From Eubacteriaceae bacterium CHKCI004 (GTDB lineage: Bacteria; Bacillota; Clostridia; Lachnospirales; Lachnospiraceae): a DNA stretch of 64,000 nucleotides. Position numbers and translations under genes: made by a program. The stretch spans positions 62,001-126,000 of the forward strand of contig FCNR01000054.1 of NCBI GenBank assembly GCA_900016875.1. Direction: 5' to 3'. The notes under the pieces were generated by a model, which was given only the letters and a program-made list of their open reading frames with translations, had not been told where the DNA came from and did no database searches. Shown piece after piece: positions 18,550 through 26,271 of this stretch (positions within the stretch are counted from its first letter, which is position 1; each line of letters starts with the position of its first letter).

Positions 18550-19671
18550 ATGAAAGGACTTAGAAAATACATCGCCCCGTTTGCTCCGGATCAGTCCGGT
18601 GCCACCGCTGTATTCTGTGAGCTGGGCGGGCTGGTGATCATACTGGATGCCGGCGGCTGCGCGGGAAATGTCTGCGGCTTTGACGAGCCGCGGTGGTTTG
18701 ACAGCAAAAGCGCCATATTCAGCGCGGGGCTGCGGGATATGGACGCTATCCTGGGACGGGACGACAAGCTGGTGGAGAAGATCGCCAAGGCATGCGAAAA
18801 AATAGACGGAAACTTTGTGGCGGTCATCGGAACGCCGGTGCCGGCGGTTATCGGAACCGATTATTCCGCTCTCAAACGGATGATTGAGAAGAAAACGGGA
18901 TTTCCGACGGTGACGGTGGACACCAACGGCATGGAGTTATATGACGACGGCGTAAAAAAAGCTTCCCTGGAGCTGTTCCGTACATTTACCGGAAAGAACA
19001 TCTTTACAAGAAAGGATGCAAGCGGCCAGCAGGCAGAAACTCAGTCTGACAGCGATGGCAGCACGGAAGTCCTGCCGGGAACTCTGGGAATCATCGGTGC
19101 CACGCCGATGGACGTGGTGGAGACGGCGGAGCCGGACGCGCTGGCGCGATATTATAAAGAAAAAGGCTGGCAGCAGGTGTTCATCTACGGCATGGGCACA
19201 GGACTTGCCGATGTGGAGCGGGCGCACCGGGCAGAGAAGAATCTGGTCATCGCCCCGGCGGGGCTGGCAGCGGCCAAATATCTCGAAAAGAAATACGGCA
19301 CGCCTTACGAGGCGGCGTATCCGCTGGAGACCATCCCGGGCTTTGAGACGCTGATGGAAGAAGTCGGAAAAAAAGAGCGGAAGAAGATTCTCATCGTTCA
19401 TCAGCAGGTGCTGGCCAATTCTCTGCGGGAGGCCATCCGGGAGAGCAGCGAGGCAGAGATTACTGTCGCTTCGTGGTTTATGCTGGAAAAGGAACTGAGA
19501 GAAGAAGGGGACGTACATTTGAAAGAGGAAGATCAGTGGATGTCTCTGGTAAGAGATGGCGGCTATGATCTGATTATCGGGGAAAGCCTGTTTATGCGGG
19601 CGGTGCCGGAGTACGCCGGAGACTTCCTGCCGCTTTCGCATTTCGCGGTTTCCGGAAAGAGGCATGTATAA
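18550..19671 (+). CDS. NifK-like nitrogenase component 1 protein, paralogue 1
   Basis: A 373-residue protein of the nitrogenase component 1 superfamily, shorter than NifK (about 520). The signature DAGGCAGNVCGFDEPRW holds Cys37 and Cys42; Cys37 matches the G-C position of the family. The second cysteine site of the superfamily is replaced by GTPVPAVIGTD, which has no Cys. An Asp/Ser/Gln-rich loop (about 158-175) separates the first domain from the second (GTLGIIGATPMDVV). It should form a heterotetramer with the NifD-like protein. Only 5 bases separate its stop from hypF, so the catalytic and Hyp parts are translationally coupled. It aligns with the first 415 residues of the fusion at 27621. 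Confidence 0.87.
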   Translation: MKGLRKYIAPFAPDQSGATAVFCELGGLVIILDAGGCAGNVCGFDEPRWFDSKSAIFSAGLRDMDAILGRDDKLVEKIAKACEKIDGNFVAVIGTPVPAVIGTDYSALKRMIEKKTGFPTVTVDTNGMELYDDGVKKASLELFRTFTGKNIFTRKDASGQQAETQSDSDGSTEVLPGTLGIIGATPMDVVETAEPDALARYYKEKGWQQVFIYGMGTGLADVERAHRAEKNLVIAPAGLAAAKYLEKKYGTPYEAAYPLETIPGFETLMEEVGKKERKKILIVHQQVLANSLREAIRESSEAEITVASWFMLEKELREEGDVHLKEEDQWMSLVRDGGYDLIIGESLFMRAVPEYAGDFLPLSHFAVSGKRHV

Positions 19672-19676
19672 TAGAA

Positions 19677-22187
19677 ATGGAAGATCAAAAAACAATCAAA
19701 AGACAAGTTGAGAAAACGCTTCGGATCTGCGTGTTCGGCATCGTGCAGGGCGTGGGATTTCGCCCGACGGTGAGCCGCCATGCGGCGGCGCGCGGGGTGC
19801 GGGGCGGTGTCTGCAATATGGGCCCTTACGTGGAGATCTGGGCGCAGGGCCCGGAGGAAAGCCTGCGGGATTTCTGCGAGGATATCCGGGAGCGTCCACC
19901 GGAGCGGGCGGTGATTCTCCGGATGGACGTGGAAGAAAAGGAATGCGGGGAAACGCCGGAGTTTTCTGATTTCGCAATCATCGAGAGCGGCAAAATCAGG
20001 GGAGATATTTTTGTGTCTCCGGACATTGCTATCTGTGAGAAATGTAAGGAGGAAATGTACGATCCTTCTGACCGGCGATATCTGCATCCTTTTATCAATT
20101 GTACGTGCTGTGGGCCGCGGCTGACGATTCTTGACGCCATGCCTTATGACAGAGAACGGACCAGCATGGCGGAGTTTCCAATGTGCGAAACCTGCGAGTG
20201 GGAGTATACCCATCCGGAGACGAGGCGGTACGACGCCCAGCCGGTCTGCTGCAATGACTGCGGGCCGCAGGTGTACCTGCTGGATGAAAGTACCGGTTCC
20301 GAAAAGGGCTCAGAAACTGTCCGCGGCGCCGAAGCCATCCGCCGGGTGCGTAAGGTAATCAGTGAGGGAGGCATCGCCGCCATCAAGGGAATCGGAGGAT
20401 TTCACCTGTGCTGTGACGCCTCCAACGAGGAGGCTGTAGCGCTTCTGCGGCGGCGGAAAAAACGGCCGGCAAAGCCGTTTGCCGTGATGATGAAAAACAT
20501 GGAGACGGTGGAGAGGGAATGTCGGTTTGATCAGGCGCAGGCAGAGGTTTTAGACGGACATCAAAAGCCGATCTTGCTGCTGCCGCGGAAAAAAGGCGGG
20601 CGGCTCTGTCCGTCGGTGGCTCCGGGCAATCCGAAAGTGGGCGTGATGCTTCCATATGCGCCCATACAGCTTTTGCTCTTTGACTACGACGATGATACAG
20701 AAGTGTCGGATTGCCTGGCGATGACCAGCGCCAATACGTCCGGTGCTCCCATCTGCAGGGACGATGCGGACGCCCGCCGGGAGCTTCTGGGACTTTGCGA
20801 TATCATTTTGTCTCATGACAGGCTCATAAGAATCCGTGCCGATGATACGGTCATGGACTTTTTCCGTGGGGAGCCGTACATGGTGCGCCGCTCCAGAGGG
20901 TATGCGCCTTTGCCGGTGATGATGAACGCCGACTGGCAGGGAGAAGTGCTGGCGGTGGGCGGCGAGCTGAAAAATACGTTCTGCGTCGGGAAAAATGCAT
21001 TGCTTTATCCGTCTCCTTACATTGGCGACATGGGAGACGTGCGCACCGTGCGGGCGCTGACAGAATCCGTGGAGCGGATGTGCCGTCTGCTGGAGGCGAA
21101 GCCGTCGCTGGTAGCGTGCGATCTGCATCCTGCCTACAATACCACGGCGGCCGCGGAACAAATGGGACTGCCGGTGCTGAAGATTCAGCATCATTACGCC
21201 CACATTTTGTCCTGCATGGCGGAAAACGACTGGATGGAGCCGGTCATCGGCGTATCCTTTGACGGCACCGGTTACGGCACCGATGGAACCATCTGGGGCG
21301 GAGAGATTCTTGCCGCCGATTACGAAGGATTTACCCGGCTGGCGTCGGTGGAGCCTTTCCTGCAGGTGGGCGGAGACCTGTCCGCCAAAGAAGGCTGGCG
21401 CATTGCCGTTTCCTTATTAAGAGATATTTACGGACAGGAAGAAGCCTGCCGGAAGGCAGAAGAATGGGGACTCTGCACCCGGCAGGAGGCATCGCTTCTT
21501 GGCAAGATGGCAGAGAAAAACATCAACACGGTGGTTTCCACCAGCGCGGGCCGTCTGTTTGATGCGGTGAGCGCCCTGCTTGGTATCTGCCGCAGCTCCA
21601 CCTTTGAGGGAGAAGCGTCAACTTCCCTGCAGTTTGCGGCGGAGGCCTATCTTGAAAGCAGGGAGCAGACCGAAGGGGCCGGGGGACTTGAACCCGCGGC
21701 CGGGGAAGATCTGGCGCCGATTGCATTGCAGGTGGAAGGCAGCACCGAGGAACGATGTGAGAAGGCGGAGCTGAATAAAAACGGCGTAGAGAGCGCCGGG
21801 AACTGCTCCGGGCTAACGATTCCGGCTAAGGAAAGCTACGCTGAAGAACGGCAGTATCTTCTGCCCACAAAACGTTTGATCCGCCGGATGGCGGAGGGCA
21901 GGGCGGCCGGAGAGGACGCCGGTTACCTGGCCTGGCTCTTTCACAGAAGTCTGGCGGAGATGATCGTGGATGCCTGCGTCAAGCTCCGGCAGACAACGGG
22001 AAGAAATACCGTGGCGCTGAGCGGAGGCGTTTACCAGAATCTGCTGCTGCTTCGGTACAGCGTGGAGAGACTGGAAGAAGAAGGCTTCCGCGTGCTGACC
22101 CATCATCTGATCCCGCCCAACGACGGCGGTATCTGTCTCGGTCAGGCAGCGGCGGCCATGGCGCATCTGCAGCGGAATAAAACATAA
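19677..22187 (+). CDS. hypF: Carbamoyltransferase HypF
   Basis: An 836-residue HypF, which takes carbamoyl phosphate and ATP through carbamoyl-adenylate and transfers the carbamoyl group to the C-terminal Cys of HypE, the first step of cyanide-ligand synthesis. Domains in order: acylphosphatase (about 15-105, GIVQGVGFRP), two zinc fingers (CEKC..CTCC and CETC..CCNDC, about 120-200), YrdC-like domain (about 215-400) and Kae1-like domain (from about 480) with the HHYAH metal motif. Residues about 660-720 are a Glu/Gly-rich insertion longer than usual. All catalytic parts look intact. It sits directly behind the NifK-like gene and starts the hypFCD run. Confidence 0.95.
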   Translation: MEDQKTIKRQVEKTLRICVFGIVQGVGFRPTVSRHAAARGVRGGVCNMGPYVEIWAQGPEESLRDFCEDIRERPPERAVILRMDVEEKECGETPEFSDFAIIESGKIRGDIFVSPDIAICEKCKEEMYDPSDRRYLHPFINCTCCGPRLTILDAMPYDRERTSMAEFPMCETCEWEYTHPETRRYDAQPVCCNDCGPQVYLLDESTGSEKGSETVRGAEAIRRVRKVISEGGIAAIKGIGGFHLCCDASNEEAVALLRRRKKRPAKPFAVMMKNMETVERECRFDQAQAEVLDGHQKPILLLPRKKGGRLCPSVAPGNPKVGVMLPYAPIQLLLFDYDDDTEVSDCLAMTSANTSGAPICRDDADARRELLGLCDIILSHDRLIRIRADDTVMDFFRGEPYMVRRSRGYAPLPVMMNADWQGEVLAVGGELKNTFCVGKNALLYPSPYIGDMGDVRTVRALTESVERMCRLLEAKPSLVACDLHPAYNTTAAAEQMGLPVLKIQHHYAHILSCMAENDWMEPVIGVSFDGTGYGTDGTIWGGEILAADYEGFTRLASVEPFLQVGGDLSAKEGWRIAVSLLRDIYGQEEACRKAEEWGLCTRQEASLLGKMAEKNINTVVSTSAGRLFDAVSALLGICRSSTFEGEASTSLQFAAEAYLESREQTEGAGGLEPAAGEDLAPIALQVEGSTEERCEKAELNKNGVESAGNCSGLTIPAKESYAEERQYLLPTKRLIRRMAEGRAAGEDAGYLAWLFHRSLAEMIVDACVKLRQTTGRNTVALSGGVYQNLLLLRYSVERLEEEGFRVLTHHLIPPNDGGICLGQAAAAMAHLQRNKT

Positions 22188-22235
22188 ATAAATCAGAAAT
22201 GGATGAATCATAGATAGAAAAGAGGAGGAACAGCC

Positions 22236-22445
22236 ATGTGTGTAGGCTTACCAGCAAAAATTGTGACAATGAAGGATGGAATGGCAGTGGTGGACGCGTC
22301 CGGAGCCAAAAGAGAAATCTCCACAGAGCTTCTTGAAAATGTGGAGCCGGGCGATTACGTGATGGTTCACGCGGGCATCGCCATCGCAAAGATTCAGGAG
22401 GAAGAAGACGAGGAAGCCGATGAGATTCTGGAGGAACTGTTATGA
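22236..22445 (+). CDS. hypC: HypC/HybG family assembly chaperone
   Basis: A 69-residue chaperone. It starts MCVGLPAKIV, with the essential Cys2 that holds the Fe(CN)2CO unit together with HypD and passes it to the target enzyme. The C terminus is unusually acidic (EEEDEEADEILEE). Ribosome site AGAGGAGGAA. Its stop overlaps the hypD start (ATGA). In known systems HypC contacts the hydrogenase large subunit; no such subunit is present here, so the client is open. Confidence 0.94.
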   Translation: MCVGLPAKIVTMKDGMAVVDASGAKREISTELLENVEPGDYVMVHAGIAIAKIQEEEDEEADEILEELL

Positions 22446-23488
22446 AAGACACCGTAAAGACAGCCAGAGAGATTATTGAGCATTATGACGGACCGCCGGT
22501 GCGGATCATGGAGGTCTGCGGCACACACACCCACGAGATATTCCGGCTGGGTATCCGGAAGCTGCTGCCGGAGCAGGTGAATCTTATTTCCGGACCGGGC
22601 TGTCCGGTCTGTGTGACACCGGCAGATTTTATTGACGAGGCAATCTGGCTGGCTCTGGAAAAAAATGTGACCATCTGTACATTTGGTGATCTGGTGCGGG
22701 TGCCGGGCAGCAAAAAAAGCTTGGCGGCGGCCAGAGCCGAGGGTGGAAAAATACAGGTGGTGTACTCGCCGACAGACGCTTTCCAGTACGCAAAAGAACA
22801 CAGGGACGAGCAGGTGGTATTCCTGTCCGTGGGATTTGAGACCACCACGCCGGCCTCCTGCCTGTCTGTAAAGATGGCGACAGAGGCAGGGCTTGAGAAT
22901 TATTCTCTGCTGACAGCCAACAAGACCATGCCGCAGGCGTATAAGGCATTAAAAGGAAGTGCCGATGTATTCCTGTATCCGGGACATGTGAACGCCATCA
23001 TGGGAACGAAGCTCTGTGAAGAACTGGCAGCAGAGGGCATCAGCGGCGTTGTGGCAGGCTTTGGAGCCAAGGAGATCCTGGCGGCTTTCGCTGTGATCCT
23101 TGCAAAGTTTCCCAAAGGAGAGCCATTTTTTGCCAACGCATATAAACGCGTGGTGACGCCGCAGGGAAGCGTTCCGGCGCAGAAGCTGATGGAAGAATGG
23201 ATGGAAGCCTGCGACTCTGAATGGCGGGGACTGGGTATGATTCCGCAGTCCGGTATGAAGCTGCGGGAAGAACACCGGCAGTTTGATGCGAGAGTGAAGT
23301 ACGATATTCCGAAGATGGAAGGACGGAGCAACCCGGCCTGCCGCTGCGGAGAAGTACTGCAGGGCAAATGTACACCGACAGAATGTCCGTTATTTGGAAA
23401 GGGATGCACGCCGCTTCATCCGGTGGGAGCCTGCATGGTTTCCGGCGAAGGAGCCTGCTCCGCATTTTATCAGTACGGAGAGAATTAG
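22442..23488 (+). CDS. hypD: Hydrogenase-type iron-cyanide assembly protein HypD
   Basis: A 348-residue [4Fe-4S] scaffold on which, with HypC, the Fe(CN)2CO group is assembled. Diagnostic motifs are MEVCGTHTHE (near residue 20), SGPGCPVCVTP (near 50), GFETTTPA, the GHVNAIMG loop, and the C-terminal cysteine-rich cluster-binding region (ACRCGEVLQGKC..CPLFGKGCTP). Nothing is missing. It overlaps hypC by four bases. A 370-base foldback element begins at its 3' end and separates it from hypE. Confidence 0.96.
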   Translation: MKDTVKTAREIIEHYDGPPVRIMEVCGTHTHEIFRLGIRKLLPEQVNLISGPGCPVCVTPADFIDEAIWLALEKNVTICTFGDLVRVPGSKKSLAAARAEGGKIQVVYSPTDAFQYAKEHRDEQVVFLSVGFETTTPASCLSVKMATEAGLENYSLLTANKTMPQAYKALKGSADVFLYPGHVNAIMGTKLCEELAAEGISGVVAGFGAKEILAAFAVILAKFPKGEPFFANAYKRVVTPQGSVPAQKLMEEWMEACDSEWRGLGMIPQSGMKLREEHRQFDARVKYDIPKMEGRSNPACRCGEVLQGKCTPTECPLFGKGCTPLHPVGACMVSGEGACSAFYQYGEN

Positions 23489-23860
23489 GATTTGGCGGGT
23501 GAGAAAAGGATACACAGACGACGGCTGGGATGAGCATAAAATTCAGCCGCCGACACCCTCAGACGGTCATCAGATATTTTTGATAAAGCAGAGCAAAAAC
23601 CGCTGCAGCGGTTTTCCAGCTTCGCTGCGCGGAAGACAAAAGGATTCCTCCTTCGTGCAAGCACAGGATATTATCCTTTTGTCTTCCTTCCTCTGCTTTT
23701 ACAAAAGATTATATCATGCCCGTCTTCACAGGCCGGACCGCCCGAATTTTATGCCCCCAGGAGCCGCCTGATGTCCGAGAGAGGGCGTCGGCGGACGAAC
23801 GACATGGCGCTTCCACCGTCGTCTGTATATGCAAAAGAACCGGCCAAATCCCAATTAGAA
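23481..23860. repeat. Nested foldback element between hypD and hypE
   Basis: The outer arms match over about 45 bases: the left holds GGATTTGGC (23488) and ACAGACGACGG (23514); the right holds their complements CCGTCGTCTGT (23816) and GCCAAATCC (23843). Nested inside are GCATAAAATTC (23534) with GAATTTTATGC (23744), AAAGCAGAG with CTCTGCTTT, and a perfect 15-base pair GGAAGACAAAAGGAT (23631) / ATCCTTTTGTCTTCC (23673). A 20-base perfect palindrome centred on CTGCAG lies at 23596-23615. No gene is evident. The left end overlaps the end of hypD. Confidence 0.8.
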
Positions 23861-23887
23861 TATAACCACAATACAAGGAGAAAGATT

Positions 23888-24892
23888 ATGAATGAAACAG
23901 TAACCCTTGCCCATGGGGCCGGCGGAAAACAGACCGCCGAGCTGATAGATAAAGTATTTAAAGAACATTTTGCCAATCCGGATCTGACCAGCGACGATGC
24001 GGCGGTGCTTTCGGTGGAAGCGGGAAAGCTTGCCTTTACCACCGACGGCTTCATCGTATCTCCGGCGGAGTTTCCGGGAGGAAACATCGGAAAGCTCAGT
24101 ATCTGCGGCACGGTCAACGACCTGGCCTGCATGGGAGCGAAACCGCTGTACCTTTCCTGTGCATTTGTCATTGAGGAAGGATTCCCGATGGAGAAGCTGG
24201 AAAAGATCGCCGCTGCCATGGAGGCGACGGCGAAGGAGGCCGGCGTGAAGATTGTGGCGGGCGACACGAAGGTGGCCGGAAAAGGTCAGGTGGACGGCGT
24301 GTTTATCACGACTACCGGCATCGGACTGGTGCAGGAGGATGTGGAGACTTCAGGCAAGAAGGCGCAGCCGGGTGACGCGGTCATCGTAAGCGGCGACGTG
24401 GGACGTCATGGCTGCACGATTTTGCTGGAACGGGAAGATTTCGGCATTGAGGCGGACGTGACCAGCGACTGCGCGCCGCTCTGGGGAGCCGTGGAGGACA
24501 TGCTTTCTGTGACGAAAGATATTCATGTGATCCGTGACGCCACCCGCGGCGGCGTTGGAACTGTCCTCTATGAGATTGCGGGACAGAGCCAGGTGGGCAT
24601 CCGCCTCCATGCGGAAGATATACCGGTGCAGGACGGAGTGAAGGGCGTCTGCGGCATGCTGGGTCTCGAACCACTGTATCTTGCCTGCGAGGGACGTCTG
24701 GTGATTTTTGCGCCGAAGGAGCAGGCGGAGGCCATCGTGGAGAAGCTGCGCCAAGGCAAATATACCAAAGACGCCGCCATCATTGGCGAGGTGACCGAAG
24801 AGATGCCGGGCCGGGTTGTGATGACCACGGAGATCGGTGCGGAAACGCTGCTGCCGGAGCCGCGGGGCGAGCTGCTGCCGAGAATCTGCTAG
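23888..24892 (+). CDS. hypE: Carbamoyl dehydratase HypE
   Basis: A 334-residue PurM-like ATPase that converts the carbamoyl group placed on its C-terminal cysteine into thiocyanate and donates CN to the HypCD-bound iron. The start MNETVTLAHGAGGKQT follows AAGGAGAAAG; the longer upstream frame from 23771 is foldback DNA. The metal/ATP motifs TSDDAAVL and DTKVAGKG and the required C terminus PRIC are present, so it is catalytically competent by inspection. Another foldback begins at its stop codon. Confidence 0.96.
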   Translation: MNETVTLAHGAGGKQTAELIDKVFKEHFANPDLTSDDAAVLSVEAGKLAFTTDGFIVSPAEFPGGNIGKLSICGTVNDLACMGAKPLYLSCAFVIEEGFPMEKLEKIAAAMEATAKEAGVKIVAGDTKVAGKGQVDGVFITTTGIGLVQEDVETSGKKAQPGDAVIVSGDVGRHGCTILLEREDFGIEADVTSDCAPLWGAVEDMLSVTKDIHVIRDATRGGVGTVLYEIAGQSQVGIRLHAEDIPVQDGVKGVCGMLGLEPLYLACEGRLVIFAPKEQAEAIVEKLRQGKYTKDAAIIGEVTEEMPGRVVMTTEIGAETLLPEPRGELLPRIC

Positions 24893-25052
24893 TGTACCGT
24901 ATCATTCACAATTCGCATAATGACTTGCCTGAATTTCCATCTGCGGCGTTGTCATCAATCGGCGTAGCGCCACTACGCCTCATTCTTCCGCCTTGCAGAG
25001 TAAAAATTCATTCTGCGTCATTATACTGAAAATGAATGAGACAGTACACTAG
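24889..25052. repeat. Foldback element between hypE and the TM1266-like gene
   Basis: The ends CTAGTGTACCGTATCATTCA (24889) and TGAATGAGACAGTACACTAG (25052) are complementary with few mismatches. Inner arms (GAATTTCCATCTGC with its counterpart near 25000) and an apex hairpin GGCGTAG-CGCCA-CTACGCC (24961-24979) complete a single long hairpin of about 164 bases that includes the hypE stop codon. The gap 24893-25185 has no gene. Confidence 0.78.
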
Positions 25053-25185
25053 CGGGCTGTGAATCACATTTCACAGAACGCAGGTCTGCGCCACAGCAAA
25101 GAAAGAAACTGCGGTGAGGAAAGCGGCAAGGAACAAGTATGGGCCAAAACCGGCTGTGCGGCAGCCAGAAAGGATGTGACCGGTC

Positions 25186-25437
25186 GTGGAGACAGAAACG
25201 AGAATCGCCGTCCTGTCCATTATTGTGGAAAATACGGACACGACGGCAGAGCTTAACGATATCATACATGAATATGCCAAGTACATGGTGGGCCGGATGG
25301 GGATTCCCTACCGGGCGCGGGGCATCAACATCATCAGTCTGGTGGTAGATGCACCGCAGAATGTCATCAGCACTTTGTCCGGCCGCATCGGACGGCTGGA
25401 GGGCGTGACGTCCAAGGTGGCGTACGCAAAGGTGTGA
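25186..25437 (+). CDS. TM1266-type putative iron-only hydrogenase system regulator
   Basis: An 83-residue protein of the TM1266 family (ACT/NikR-C-like fold), normally encoded with [FeFe]-hydrogenase maturation genes and annotated as a putative regulator of that system. The family sequence is clear: ETRIAVLSIIVENTD, then EYAKYMVGRMGIPYR, GINIISLVVDAPQNVI and a final GRLEGVTSKVAYAKV. It starts at GTG. No DNA-binding domain is visible, so it is more likely a ligand-sensing or partner protein. It lies 57 bases before nifH-like 2 and, with hydE at the far end, brackets the second nitrogenase-like set with [FeFe]-system genes. Confidence 0.85.
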   Translation: METETRIAVLSIIVENTDTTAELNDIIHEYAKYMVGRMGIPYRARGINIISLVVDAPQNVISTLSGRIGRLEGVTSKVAYAKV

Positions 25438-25494
25438 CGTATGCGAAAGTATGATATACGTTAAGATGTGGCATTAAAAAGAATGGAGAAAACT

Positions 25495-26256
25495 ATGATA
25501 AAGATTGCAGTATACGGAAAGGGCGGCATCGGCAAATCCACCACCATCTCCAACGTGGCTGCGGCCATGGCGGAGCAGGGACTTAAGGTGATGCAGATCG
25601 GATGCGATCCGAAGGCGGATTCCACGGTGCTTCTGCGTCATGGAAAGCCTGTGGAGACGGTGCTTGATCTGGTGCGTGACCGGAAGAATGATTTTACTCT
25701 GGATGACATGGTCATGGAGGGATACCGGGGCGTCCTCTGCGTGGAAGCCGGCGGACCTGCGCCGGGAATGGGATGCGCCGGACGGGGTATCATCGCCGCT
25801 CTGGAGAAGCTCAAAGAAAAAGGTGCTTATGAGACGTATAAGCCGGATGTGGTCATTTATGATGTCCTTGGCGACGTGGTCTGCGGCGGCTTTTCCATGC
25901 CTATGCGGGGCGGCTACGCCGACCGGGTCTTTGTGCTTACTTCCGGGGAGAACATGGCTATTCACGCGGCGGCCAACATCGCCATGGCGGTGGAAAACTT
26001 CAAAAACCGCGGCTATGCGAAGATGGGCGGCATCATTCTTAACCGGAGAAATGTAAAGCATGAGGAAGAGAAAGTACAGGAACTCTGCGAAGATATTCAC
26101 AGCAGGGTCATAGGGAGACTTTCACGCAGCGAGACCGTGACCGACGCCGAGGAGCTTGCCATGACGGTGCTGGAAGCGCAGCCGGACAGCGAGATGGCGG
26201 CGGAGTACCGCAGGCTGGCAGAGCAGATCCTCGCGGTCTGCCGGGAAGAAATGTAA
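25495..26256 (+). CDS. NifH-like nitrogenase iron protein family ATPase, paralogue 2
   Basis: A 253-residue reductase very similar to the protein at 15873. The P-loop GKGGIGKST spans residues 8-16, followed by GCDPKADST, and the cluster ligands are Cys94 (GCAGRG) and Cys130 ([10 protein letters not shown]). ATG 25495, preceded by GGAGAAAA, is preferred over GTG 25468. The next gene follows after 15 bases, so it belongs with the second NifD/K-like pair. The presence of two separate reductases suggests that each NifDK-like pair has its own electron donor, or that one reductase acts in cofactor building and the other in catalysis. Confidence 0.93.
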   Translation: MIKIAVYGKGGIGKSTTISNVAAAMAEQGLKVMQIGCDPKADSTVLLRHGKPVETVLDLVRDRKNDFTLDDMVMEGYRGVLCVEAGGPAPGMGCAGRGIIAALEKLKEKGAYETYKPDVVIYDVLGDVVCGGFSMPMRGGYADRVFVLTSGENMAIHAAANIAMAVENFKNRGYAKMGGIILNRRNVKHEEEKVQELCEDIHSRVIGRLSRSETVTDAEELAMTVLEAQPDSEMAAEYRRLAEQILAVCREEM

Positions 26257-26271
26257 ACGAGGAGAATCAAG

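Noticed and set aside
23771-23887. N-terminal extension of HypE
   Set aside because: It is foldback-element sequence; HypE homologues begin at the ATG at 23888, which has a good ribosome site.
19677-24892. [NiFe]-hydrogenase operon
   Set aside because: No large or small subunit, HypA, HypB or maturation endopeptidase is present in the window.
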